This document shows positions 9,295 to 19,398 of a stretch of DNA of 64,000 nt, piece after piece; within the stretch, counting starts at the first letter, position 1, and each line of letters starts with the position of its first letter. The notes beneath the pieces are model-generated. The model made no database searches. It saw nothing but the letters and a program-made list of their open reading frames with translations, and was not told the origin of the DNA. This DNA is from Companilactobacillus suantsaicola (lineage in GTDB: Bacteria > Bacillota > Bacilli > Lactobacillales > Lactobacillaceae). Both the position numbers and the translations under genes were made by a program. Location of the stretch: the NCBI RefSeq assembly GCF_004745525.1, contig NZ_RKLY01000011.1, positions 1 to 64,000 of the forward strand, written 5' to 3'.

Positions 9295-9323
9295 ATTTTA
9301 CCACGTTTTATTGAAAATTTCAA
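9295..9323 (-). promoter_or_regulatory. veg promoter
   Basis: On the minus strand TTGAAA (9323-9318), a 17-nt spacer and TAAAAT (9300-9295, preceded by a TGG extended -10) form a good SigA-type promoter. It places transcription start about 15-20 nt before the veg Shine-Dalgarno site. Confidence 0.75.
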
Positions 9324-9347
9324 GGATTATCTTTGCTTACAGTCTTT

Positions 9348-10226
9348 TCATTTCTTAAATTCTTCAGCCATTTGCTTGAATTGATCAATCGAAACTTGCT
9401 CTGCTCGGGCATTCTCGGCTATCCCACACTTTTCAAAAATCGCTTTAATTTTTTCACGGCTTTCATCAGTGCGACCTTGCCAATTCAACAAATTGTTCAT
9501 CAAGCTCTTACGTTTATGTGCAAAAGATGAACGAACAACTTTGTTGAAAAAGACTGGATCGTCAATATCGATTTCTGCTTTTGGCAAACGATCCAAAACT
9601 GCTACGGCTGAATCAACTTTTGGTCTAGGAATAAATGAATTACGTCCAACGATTCGATCGATTCTAGCTTTCATTTGTGTTTGCACAGCAATTGTCAAGG
9701 AACCATATTCACGATGACCCGGATTAGCGGTAATTCTTTCAGCAACTTCTTTTTGCATCATCAAAACTAATGATTGGAATGGATAGTCACTGTTAATAAG
9801 ATTCAACATGATTGGCGTTGTGATGTAGTAAGGCAAGTTGGCAACTACCTTAATTGTCTTACCTTCCAAATTGTGATCTTTGACAAATTGGTCAAGATCA
9901 ACTTTTAGAATATCCTGATTGATAACCTCGATGTTGTCGTAATACTGCAACGTATCAGCCAAAACTGGAATCAAGTTTTCATCAATTTCAAAGGCATAAA
10001 CTTTTTGGGCCACTTGTGCAAGTTTTTCCGTCAAAGCACCAATACCAGGACCAATTTCAATCGCAATTTCATCAGCTTGTAAGCCGCTAGCGTCAACGAT
10101 TCCGTCCAAGACTTTTTCATTCGTTAAAAAATTTTGTCCTAAACTTTTCTTGGCACGTAGCTTGTATTTACGCATGATGTCATTGGTACGAATAGGATCG
10201 GCGATACTTAATCTATTTTGTGTCAT
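9348..10226 (-). CDS. rsmA: 16S rRNA (adenine1518-N6/adenine1519-N6)-dimethyltransferase
   Basis: A 292-residue SAM-dependent enzyme (KsgA) that dimethylates two adjacent adenines in helix 45 of 16S rRNA late in 30S assembly. The KKSLGQNFL entry motif, the SAM-binding EIGPGIGALTEKLA and the catalytic NLPYYITTPIM are all present. I used the ATG at 10226 because GAAGGAAG lies 5 nt upstream. The start codon lies inside rnmV (14-nt overlap), so the two are translationally coupled. Confidence 0.95.
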   Translation of the reverse strand: MTQNRLSIADPIRTNDIMRKYKLRAKKSLGQNFLTNEKVLDGIVDASGLQADEIAIEIGPGIGALTEKLAQVAQKVYAFEIDENLIPVLADTLQYYDNIEVINQDILKVDLDQFVKDHNLEGKTIKVVANLPYYITTPIMLNLINSDYPFQSLVLMMQKEVAERITANPGHREYGSLTIAVQTQMKARIDRIVGRNSFIPRPKVDSAVAVLDRLPKAEIDIDDPVFFNKVVRSSFAHKRKSLMNNLLNWQGRTDESREKIKAIFEKCGIAENARAEQVSIDQFKQMAEEFKK

Positions 10227-10788
10227 GGGTACTTCCTTCATCAAATTTTTTAACTGCTGAAACTAAATCTTCGGGAGCAATTTGAAACATATTCAATCGA
10301 TTCAAAAATTGCTTGGCATTCGTGTAACCAATCTTCAACTCAGAGCCAACGAATTCACGTCTTTGCTGCGAATCACTTAACCCCGTCAAGCCCAAGTTGA
10401 CCAAATCAGCACGGTCGTAATTTTGAAAATCGGTGTCACTCTTCGTGTAAACTGCCTCTAAAGCAGCCTTAATGTCGGCATTATTGGCATGTTCAATTCC
10501 CAAACTACCGTCGCTCTTCTTAGGAGTAGCTTGATTTCTGGGCAAAAAAGCCTGTTGAGCATCTGGAACAGCTTTTGAAATGATAGTCCGCAAACGATTG
10601 CCATTAAAATCTGGGTCGGTAAAAATAATTACCCCCCGTGTCTTTTGGGCAATTTTGATGCGTTCCAGCGTTTCTTGATTCAAAGCCGATCCCGTCGTTT
10701 CAATCGTGTCGACATCCCCGAAACAATCTTTCAAACGATTAGTATCGGATTTGCCTTCAACCACAATAATTTCTTTTATTTTTTTCAT
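10213..10788 (-). CDS. rnmV: Ribonuclease M5
   Basis: A 191-residue TOPRIM nuclease that matures 5S rRNA in low-GC Gram-positives. The TOPRIM domain occupies the first ~100 residues, with IVVEGKSDTNRL and the acidic FTDPDFNGNRLR. The C-terminal half (LTGLSDSQQRREFVGSELKI) matches RNase M5 proteins. It begins two bases after tatD ends and overlaps rsmA by 14 nt, within the metG-tatD-rnmV-rsmA cluster. Confidence 0.94.
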   Translation of the reverse strand: MKKIKEIIVVEGKSDTNRLKDCFGDVDTIETTGSALNQETLERIKIAQKTRGVIIFTDPDFNGNRLRTIISKAVPDAQQAFLPRNQATPKKSDGSLGIEHANNADIKAALEAVYTKSDTDFQNYDRADLVNLGLTGLSDSQQRREFVGSELKIGYTNAKQFLNRLNMFQIAPEDLVSAVKKFDEGSTHDTK

Positions 10789-10790
10789 AA

Positions 10791-11552
10791 TTATAAATTA
10801 TACACTTTGTGAGCATTATTAAAGGTTTCTTCAGCCACAACAGATGGGTCGATGTCCTTCAACTTGGCAATCGCATCAACCACATATCTCGTATAAGCTG
10901 GTTGATTTTGATGACCACGATAAGGTTCTGGCGTCAAATAAGGTGCATCAGTTTCCACCAAGAGTCGATCTAAAGGCGTATTCTTAGCTGATTCATGAAC
11001 CTCAGGCGCATTTTTAAATGAAACCACACCACTGTAAGAAATCCACAAACCAAGATCTAAGAACTTGTTCAACCAATTTACATCCCCGTTGAAACTGTGC
11101 ATGATGATACCAGATTTAGACATATCATGATTTTTCAAAATTTGATACATGTCATCAAAGGCGTCACGGCAATGAATAGAAACCGGCATATTGTATTGCT
11201 TAGCCACATCTAATTGTTGAATCAAAACCTTCTTTTGAATTGCTGGTTCAGGATCTTCTTCCCAGTGATAATCCAAACCAATTTCACCGATACCGACTAC
11301 TTCTGGTAACTGGATTTGATTAACAAGTTGTTCTTCGTTGTATTCCTTAGAAAATTCAGGATGCCAACCAACAACGGCATGCAGTGGTTGATAATTTTGA
11401 GCTAGACGAATTGCTTCAATATTAAATTCTTCATTCGAACCAATGATGGCCATTTCCACAACATCTAGTTCTTTTGCGTTGTCGATAAATTGTTGGGTTT
11501 GACCGGCAAAAGCTTCGTCATTTAAATGTGTGTGCGTATCAAATATTTTCAT
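10791..11552 (-). CDS. tatD: TatD family deoxyribonuclease
   Basis: A 253-residue metal-dependent hydrolase with a TIM-barrel fold. The metal ligands are visible in DTHTHLND (start), IGEIGLDYHW, SIHCRDA, MHSF and ETDAPYLTPEPYRG. TatD proteins have 3'-5' exonuclease activity and roles in DNA repair or quality control; the in vivo substrate is not evident. It lies 3 nt after metG in the same transcript. Confidence 0.93.
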   Translation of the reverse strand: MKIFDTHTHLNDEAFAGQTQQFIDNAKELDVVEMAIIGSNEEFNIEAIRLAQNYQPLHAVVGWHPEFSKEYNEEQLVNQIQLPEVVGIGEIGLDYHWEEDPEPAIQKKVLIQQLDVAKQYNMPVSIHCRDAFDDMYQILKNHDMSKSGIIMHSFNGDVNWLNKFLDLGLWISYSGVVSFKNAPEVHESAKNTPLDRLLVETDAPYLTPEPYRGHQNQPAYTRYVVDAIAKLKDIDPSVVAEETFNNAHKVYNL

Positions 11553-11555
11553 AGA

Positions 11556-13622
<2,067 letters not shown>

Positions 13623-14333
13623 TTATATTTGTGAAAAAACGTTCGTTGCATCATCCGTAATCATTAAACCTGTTGAATCCATGTGTAAATCTTCCTTATT
13701 GATAGCGACTAATTTTGCCTTAGGTGAACTGTATTCTAGTAAACCGGCGAACGGATAAACTTTGAAACTAGTTCCAACCACGACCAATAAGTCAGCTTTT
13801 TGAACCGCCAAAGCGGCATTTTGAAAGTTTTCAGGGTTAATATTTTCACCATACAGAACCGTCGTCCCCGGACGAATGATCCCGTTGTCTTCGTGATGTC
13901 GATAATCCTTCAAATACTGCTTGTAATCGAACTCTTTGCCACAAGTTAAGCAATGAATATTATCGTACAAGTTACCGTGAAATTCTATGACATTTTTTGC
14001 ACCAGCTTTAGTGTGCAACTTGTCAACGTTTTGTGTCACGATAGCACCTTTTTGATTGGAAATTTCAGCCATCTTTTTATGAATGATATTTGGTTGTGCA
14101 TCAGGAAAGTACATATTATGAACGACAAAATCGTGAAAAATATCTGGATGCTTGATTAAATTGTCGTGACTCAACATATACTCGGGCGGAAAATTAAATT
14201 TTTCCCTTTTATAGAGTCCATTCTTCGAACGATAATCAGGAATCCCCGATGGAACTGAAACTCCGGCACCCGTTAGAAATGTTACGAATTTTGCCTCTTT
14301 CAATAATTGTTTAAATTCCTCAATCTTTTGCAC
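13623..14333 (-). CDS. Sir2 family NAD-dependent protein deacylase with half a zinc site
   Basis: A 236-residue sirtuin. GAGVSVPSGIPDYRS (residues 22-36) binds NAD, TQNVDKLH (100-107) and His119 form the catalytic pocket, and VVGTSFKVYPF is present near the C-terminus. Canonical sirtuins bind structural zinc with two Cys-x-x-Cys pairs; only one pair is present (C128, C131) and the region where the second belongs has none. Activity on acyl-lysine is inferred from the intact pocket. It follows the HExxH protein gene by 11 nt, suggesting co-transcription. Confidence 0.85.
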   Translation of the reverse strand: MQKIEEFKQLLKEAKFVTFLTGAGVSVPSGIPDYRSKNGLYKREKFNFPPEYMLSHDNLIKHPDIFHDFVVHNMYFPDAQPNIIHKKMAEISNQKGAIVTQNVDKLHTKAGAKNVIEFHGNLYDNIHCLTCGKEFDYKQYLKDYRHHEDNGIIRPGTTVLYGENINPENFQNAALAVQKADLLVVVGTSFKVYPFAGLLEYSSPKAKLVAINKEDLHMDSTGLMITDDATNVFSQI

Positions 14334-14344
14334 AAAAACTCCTC

Positions 14345-15301
14345 CTATCTAGTTAAAAATCTGACCTCTTCTTTCTTGAAAACATCTTCAATTTTATATT
14401 GATAGAATGCTTTATAAAACTCTGGTGTGACTTTATTAGGGTCGATATCTAGAGTTGTCACACTTTGTCCATCATTGATACCTAGCAAAACAAAGGCATC
14501 TTTACCAGTTGCACGATTCTTAAAAGCTGAATGTTTAACTTGGTAAACTTGATTCAATTCTAAACGCAATTGACGCTTGGAAAGTACCGGCGTAATATTC
14601 AAAAATTCGTGATAGCCTAAACCTTCATAGCCATTCTCTAGAATAACTTCATTGTAAGTATCAAGCGCGTTAACTAGAGCTCTTCTAAAGTGGAATGAAT
14701 CACTTAAATCGTTAGCTTCAGCAATTTTGACCAAACGACTAGCATACTTGTATGAACTTGGAAATTCATCTTTCCACTCACTATCTTTGGCGTGTTCACC
14801 AAAAATAATACCATCGAACATGATCAAAGTCCGATAAAACCGCATATTGGCAAGGTCTAGTTGTACCTTCGGATTCAAAGCAGCATCGATACCTTTCAAG
14901 AACTCAGCCTTAGTTTCATCATTGTAAGTACCATCAGCTTGTTGTGACTTCAAAACCGAGACGTGTTCCAATGTTTCAAAAACTGAATTAGCGATGGCTA
15001 AAATTCGTCCATCATAGTCAGGCTTACCTGAAGTTACTGCACAACTGATACTTGGCTCGTCTGACAATTCTAGTTCAATATGATACAACTCATGTGCTAA
15101 AACGAAATCACGGAACTTTTCATTCGTGATAATAATCTTAATTTCGTCACCTTTAATTTCGTGACTAGCTTGGTCAAGTGTTAGAAAATCTTGATCCGAG
15201 TAATCAGCATAGATACTGATTTTCTTATTATTAGCTTGTTCAATCTTTTGCACCTGTTCTACAATATTAGTAGATAGATCACTATTATCTATTTGTTTCA
15301 T
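14345..15301 (-). CDS. HExxH-motif putative metallopeptidase (annotated IpaB/EvcA family in lactobacilli)
   Basis: A 318-residue soluble protein with a zincin-like AHELYHIELE segment (about residues 69-78); no signal peptide or membrane segment. The middle and C-terminal parts are helical and not recognised. I recall similar lactobacillus proteins carrying the label IpaB/EvcA family, which gives no function. GAGGTG precedes the ATG. It is divergent from the PEBP gene with only 30 nt between the two start codons, so promoters must overlap the opposite gene. The sirtuin follows 11 nt later. Confidence 0.6.
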   Translation of the reverse strand: MKQIDNSDLSTNIVEQVQKIEQANNKKISIYADYSDQDFLTLDQASHEIKGDEIKIIITNEKFRDFVLAHELYHIELELSDEPSISCAVTSGKPDYDGRILAIANSVFETLEHVSVLKSQQADGTYNDETKAEFLKGIDAALNPKVQLDLANMRFYRTLIMFDGIIFGEHAKDSEWKDEFPSSYKYASRLVKIAEANDLSDSFHFRRALVNALDTYNEVILENGYEGLGYHEFLNITPVLSKRQLRLELNQVYQVKHSAFKNRATGKDAFVLLGINDGQSVTTLDIDPNKVTPEFYKAFYQYKIEDVFKKEEVRFLTR

Positions 15302-15331
15302 TACTACACCTCATTCAAAGGAGATTTTTAT

Positions 15332-15832
15332 ATGGATATCAAAGTTGATTTACCCAACAATTTGTTGCCCGATAAATATGGCAAATACGCTGCTCCTGAA
15401 GAAATAAAAAATGGGAAACCTATTATCAGTTTCCCAATTCAATTATCTAATCTTCCAGCAGAAACAAAAACTATCGCTTTGACTTTTACTGATCCTGATT
15501 CAATTCCCGTCTGTGGATTTGAATGGATTCACTGGACTGCTGCTAATATTCCTAGTTCTCAAGTCATCCCTGAAAACTTCAGTCAATTAGCCAAAAATCC
15601 AGTCGTTCAAGGAAAGAATAGTTCTGCTAGTCCTCTACTTGACGGATCCGATGTTCCAACTGGATACAACGGTCCTAATCCACCCGATCAAACCCATGAT
15701 TACATTCTCAAAGTGTTCGCACTAGATGATAATCTTGATTTGGAAAATGGTTTCTGGATGAATGAATTATTGCACAAAATGACTGGACATGTCTTGAGCA
15801 GTGCTCAAATTACCATTCCAAGTCGTGCCTAA
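15332..15832 (+). CDS. YbhB/YbcL family PEBP-like protein
   Basis: A 166-residue cytosolic protein of the phosphatidylethanolamine-binding (Raf kinase inhibitor-like) family. Markers are the TFTDPDS... core (ALTFTDPDSIPVCGFEWIHW, about residues 52-71), the GYNGPNPPDQTHDY anion-binding segment and VFALDDNLDL. Bacterial members have no established substrate. AAAGGAG precedes the ATG at 15332; an earlier in-frame ATG has no such site. It converges on the Ppx/GppA gene with 1 nt between the stops. Confidence 0.85.
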   Translation: MDIKVDLPNNLLPDKYGKYAAPEEIKNGKPIISFPIQLSNLPAETKTIALTFTDPDSIPVCGFEWIHWTAANIPSSQVIPENFSQLAKNPVVQGKNSSASPLLDGSDVPTGYNGPNPPDQTHDYILKVFALDDNLDLENGFWMNELLHKMTGHVLSSAQITIPSRA

Positions 15833-15833
15833 T

Positions 15834-16751
15834 TCACTCTTTCAAATGCATCTTATGAAAATAGTTAAAGACATAACCTTCTCGCACGCCAAAGTTTGAA
15901 AAACGAATTTCGGTCGAGGGGGTTTTTTTGATGATTTCTGAAATTATCAAAATTCCACCTAAAATAACTTCATAACGGCCATCACTCAATTCTTTGATTT
16001 GACTACGCTTTTCAACTGACAAATGAATCAACTTATCAAAAAGTTCATCAATTTGTTTAGTCGTGATCACCGAATTGTGAAGTGTCTTCTTTTTCTTATT
16101 TTCACGATTCAAAATACTCGTTACAGCCCGCAACGTACCACCTAAACCAACGAAGGTGGCATTAGTATTCATCCAACCTAGTCGATCTAGTCGTTCGTCA
16201 ATATCTTTTCGAGCCGCTCTTAATTTTTCTTGTTTAATTGGATCACTCGCTAAATACAAATCCGAAATTGAAATTGCTCCAATCGGAATACTCAAGCCAT
16301 GCTTTAAGCGTCCTTTCTTGGCTAAACTAATTTCACTGCTACCGCCACCAACATCGACAATCAGTGCGTCTTTTATCCGCATCGTACTTCTGACTGCCAC
16401 GTAGTCATAATAAGCTTCTTCTTGCTCGTTGATGATTTCTAATTGGAGACCAGTTTCTTTTAAAACAGCAAAGATCAATTGTTCCTGATTCTTAGCCATT
16501 CTGACTGCTGCCGTAGCAATCAAACTAGTTCGGTCTACTTGGTACCTTTCAATTCGCGTTTGAAATTTCTTTAGAACATCAATTGTTTCTTCAATCTGTT
16601 CATTGGTCAAAAGTCGACTTTGGGTAATAGATTTGCCCAATCTAACCGGCTCACGCCAACGATCCAACGTTTTAAAACGATTCTTTTTTGAAGATCGATA
16701 CACAGATGTTCTAATGGAGTTAGATCCAATTTCGATAACTGCTAACTTCAA
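15834..16751 (-). CDS. Ppx/GppA family phosphatase
   Basis: A 305-residue protein of the ASKHA fold. AVIEIGSNSIRTSVYR at the N-terminus and DVGGGSSEISLAKKG are the two phosphate-binding loops; IPIGAISIS follows. Family members hydrolyse polyphosphate or pppGpp. It consists of the core Ppx-GppA domain only, without the C-terminal HD-like domain of long exopolyphosphatases, so the preferred substrate is open. No polyphosphate kinase is adjacent in the window. Confidence 0.85.
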   Translation of the reverse strand: MKLAVIEIGSNSIRTSVYRSSKKNRFKTLDRWREPVRLGKSITQSRLLTNEQIEETIDVLKKFQTRIERYQVDRTSLIATAAVRMAKNQEQLIFAVLKETGLQLEIINEQEEAYYDYVAVRSTMRIKDALIVDVGGGSSEISLAKKGRLKHGLSIPIGAISISDLYLASDPIKQEKLRAARKDIDERLDRLGWMNTNATFVGLGGTLRAVTSILNRENKKKKTLHNSVITTKQIDELFDKLIHLSVEKRSQIKELSDGRYEVILGGILIISEIIKKTPSTEIRFSNFGVREGYVFNYFHKMHLKE

Positions 16752-16782
16752 ATTACATCACATCCCATTGTATCAATTATAT

Positions 16783-16816
16783 AAAAAAATAGGCCTACAT
16801 AGTAGACCTATTTTTC
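16783..16816 (-). terminator. Terminator of fetAB
   Basis: On the minus strand AAAAATAGGTCTAC-TAT-GTAGGCCTATTTTTTT is a strong hairpin with T tract directly after the permease stop codon. Confidence 0.85.
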
Positions 16817-16822
16817 ACATAG

Positions 16823-17596
16823 CTAAGAAATTAGTTCATTTCTTAATTGTTTACGTTCATTAAAGAACTGACGATAGCCTAAATAGCAAGAAATAATTGA
16901 ACCTAGACCAGTTGAAGCTAAGAGCATAAAAGTAACCATAATTTGGTATTTAATAGCTTTGACTGGATCAACTCCCGCAAAAATCAATCCGGACATCATA
17001 CCTGGTAAACTAACCAAACCTAACGTCTTGATTGAATCGATCGTCGGTTGCATACCACTCTTGATACTATCGCGTAAAATATCGAGTGACGCCAATTTCA
17101 CATCGGCACCCAAGGCTAATTTCTCAAGAATTTGTTGATGACGGTCGGTAAAAGTTTGCTTCATATTGCGGTAACAAAGGCCAATGGCGACCATGATGTT
17201 ACTGGCAATCATACCGGTAACTGGAACTATTTGTTCGGGAATAAACTTGATTGAACCAGTTAAAACTAGTGTTCCTAAAGTAATTGTCGTTCCGACAAAA
17301 ATCGCCAACAGTGACGACTGAAAAGCCTTAGGAATCCCATTGCCACGCTTACCAGCATTGTAGGATGCATTGATCACAATGATCACAAAACAAGCGGCTG
17401 TTAGCCAAATATCATCGGCTTTAATGACAAATTTCAAAATGTATCCCACAATCGACAATTGAACGATGGCCCGGATAACACCAATTAAAATATCTTTATT
17501 GATCTGTAATTTTTCAAAGTAACCAATCACTAACGCAACTAGAACTAAGACAAATCCCAACATTAAAGTAGAATTAGACACTGTTAAATTAGACAT
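16823..17596 (-). CDS. fetB: FetB-type ABC transporter permease
   Basis: A 257-residue integral membrane protein (UPF0014/YbbM family) with about six to seven hydrophobic segments. Recognisable pieces are AIVQLSIVGYILKF, the short amphipathic region RHQQILEKLALGAD and LPGMMSGLIFAGVDP. In E. coli the homologue pairs with FetA in an iron exporter implicated in oxidative stress resistance. The start ATG at 17596 lies within the last codons of fetA (8-nt overlap). Confidence 0.85.
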   Translation of the reverse strand: MSNLTVSNSTLMLGFVLVLVALVIGYFEKLQINKDILIGVIRAIVQLSIVGYILKFVIKADDIWLTAACFVIIVINASYNAGKRGNGIPKAFQSSLLAIFVGTTITLGTLVLTGSIKFIPEQIVPVTGMIASNIMVAIGLCYRNMKQTFTDRHQQILEKLALGADVKLASLDILRDSIKSGMQPTIDSIKTLGLVSLPGMMSGLIFAGVDPVKAIKYQIMVTFMLLASTGLGSIISCYLGYRQFFNERKQLRNELIS

Positions 17597-18233
17597 TTTG
17601 CACCATCCCATCTTTAATCGTAATCGTATCGTGTGAGGCTTCAATTTCTGACTCATCATGAGTAACGCGCAGAATTGTTACTCCTTGTTGATTAAACTGT
17701 TGTAACATTTCGTGGACAATTGTTTTATTTTCCACATCTAGTCCGGCGGTAACTTCATCAGTTATCAACACTTCCGGTGGAAAAATCAAATTTCTGATCA
17801 AGGCGATCCGCTGCTTTTCCCCACCAGAAACATCATTGACACTTTTATCAATGTAGCTTTCATCAAGATTGACCATCTTCAAATATTGCTTAACTTTTCC
17901 TTCATCAAATTCAAGATTTCGAACTTCAAATGGAAAGTTCAAATTCTCGCGCACGGTCTTACCAAACAGAGTTGGTTGTTGAAAAGCATAAGAAACACGT
18001 TGACGGTATGTAGTTGGCTCATAAGTTTCAATTCTTTTTCCATCGAAGATCACTTCACCGGATGTAGCGGAAATCATCGACGCTAAAATACGCATCAGTG
18101 TACTCTTCCCACTACCTGAAGGTCCAATGACCGTGATGTATTTGCCTTTTTCAATCTCCAAATTGATATGTTTAAGAATTTCTTTATCCCCAGCTGTATA
18201 AGATAAATCGTGTACCTCAAAAACTTTTTCCAC
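17589..18233 (-). CDS. fetA: FetA-type ABC transporter ATP-binding protein
   Basis: A 214-residue ATPase. Walker A is GPSGSGKST (residues 37-45), the signature is VSGGEKQR, Walker B ends LITDE, and the switch His is in RVTHDES. I chose the GTG at 18233 because AGAGGTGA lies just upstream; the ORF can be extended 7 codons without a ribosome site. It forms an overlapping pair with the permease. The iron-export role is by homology. Confidence 0.87.
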   Translation of the reverse strand: MEKVFEVHDLSYTAGDKEILKHINLEIEKGKYITVIGPSGSGKSTLMRILASMISATSGEVIFDGKRIETYEPTTYRQRVSYAFQQPTLFGKTVRENLNFPFEVRNLEFDEGKVKQYLKMVNLDESYIDKSVNDVSGGEKQRIALIRNLIFPPEVLITDEVTAGLDVENKTIVHEMLQQFNQQGVTILRVTHDESEIEASHDTITIKDGMVQNV

Positions 18234-18270
18234 AATATCACCTCTAAAAATCATTCTTAATTACCATTAT

Positions 18271-18285
18271 CACAATTCTATTGTG
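18271..18285. promoter_or_regulatory. Dyad upstream of fetA
   Basis: CACAAT-TCT-ATTGTG is a perfect 6-bp inverted repeat 38 nt before the fetA start. It could be an operator or a leader hairpin; no regulator can be assigned. Confidence 0.3.
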
Positions 18286-18387
18286 CATAATCTATTTATT
18301 AGCTTACAAATATCCTTATTAATCATACAAAATTTACTATGTAATTGGTACTCAAAATACGAATAATATGACAGGGGGATGAAGTAT

Positions 18388-19359
18388 GTTGTCCTCCATA
18401 GCAAAGCCGATTTTGGAGGCAACGTGCTGGGCACAACTTTGAGCTTTTGCAAAGTACGCAAAATCTCAAAGCTTGGTCTTATTCTAAGCGCTAAAGCACT
18501 AAGAATAATTTCACATCTGAGCCAAATCGGCTTTTATTCGGGACTGAATAACGGATCTATGGTTTATTTGCTTTCCATTCATTTAGGAATACCAATTCTA
18601 TTCATATATAGTGTTTGATATTTTTATAATCAAATTGCTTACCTATTCAAAATAGAAATACCAACAGTATAAAAAAGAAGACATCACTAGTTTGCTGCAA
18701 TTTCTGCATCTCTAGTAATGTCTTCTACTATTTTTTATGAAATTTTACTAATTAACATTCAAATGATTACAACGTATCCAGACTCTAAATCAGTTCTGCG
18801 TAAATTTTGAATAGAACCCATATCCCACTCAGAATTTACTGAAATAACAGCAAAGAATCGGATCCAGTCTGGAGCAACAGTTCTGGGAAATGCTCAGCCG
18901 TCAAATTCTAGTTAGCGATTCATCGGATCTCGTTCTAGTTTGGTTAGTGAGTTAGTGTAAATTGCCGTCCTCCGCACAATCCCTGTGATGAGCTGGAACG
19001 CTGCCGACGCTATTTTGAGCTTTTGCAAAGTACGCAAAATCTCAAAACTAGGTCTTTTCCTAATCGCTAAAGCGATAAGGAAAATATGGCGGCTGAGTCA
19101 TCACAGGGATTGTGCTCCAGACTAGATTCCAGTTTTATTTTTTTATCTGTTTACCATAAAAATGGGAAAAACAAGAAGTCACTACTAATTGAAATACCAT
19201 TAATAAAGCATTTCTGTAACTTTTATAACCAAACTAAGATGAGAACCGATTCATCGCTTACTAGAAGGCCGAACTTGGAGACCTTTTCCGGGTTTGAAAA
19301 AGGCTTCAAGTCGTGCGCACATTCTCCAGCAATTTCCCAGAAATGTTGCGGAAGACGGC
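18388..19359. repeat. Element E4: family-1 element interrupted by E5
   Basis: Forward module 18388-18546 (P1 of the AAGCCGATTTTGG type), core 18547-18864 with the GAAGACATCACTAG...CTAGTAATGTCTTC hairpin (about 18679-18726), then a reverse module that is split: 18865-18925 and 19257-19359. Joining the two pieces restores a P3 hairpin (AGCGAT-TC-ATCGCT) and the P1 pair AGTTCTGGGAAATGCT / AGCAATTTCCCAGAAAT. The interruption is element E5. It separates fetA from the C39-like protease gene. Confidence 0.88.
18926..19246. mobile_element. Element E5: family-1 deletion derivative inserted in E4, with TIRs and target duplication
   Basis: A 321-bp insertion inside the P3 loop of the right module of E4. 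CGATTCATCG occurs directly at both borders (18916-18925 and 19247-19256), a 10-bp target duplication. The ends are imperfect inverted repeats: 18926 onward GATCTCGTTCTAGTTTGG against, from 19246 inward, GTTCTCATCTTAGTTTGG (17 of 21 matched over the full TIR). It carries one complete module (18964-19123; P1 of the CCTGTGATGAGCT type, P1b GCTGCC/GGCGGC) and a shortened core; the second module is deleted. It contains no protein gene, as expected for a MITE mobilised in trans. Confidence 0.85.
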
Positions 19360-19398
19360 ATCTAACCACCATCCCCCAAAAAGAACCATCACAATTCT

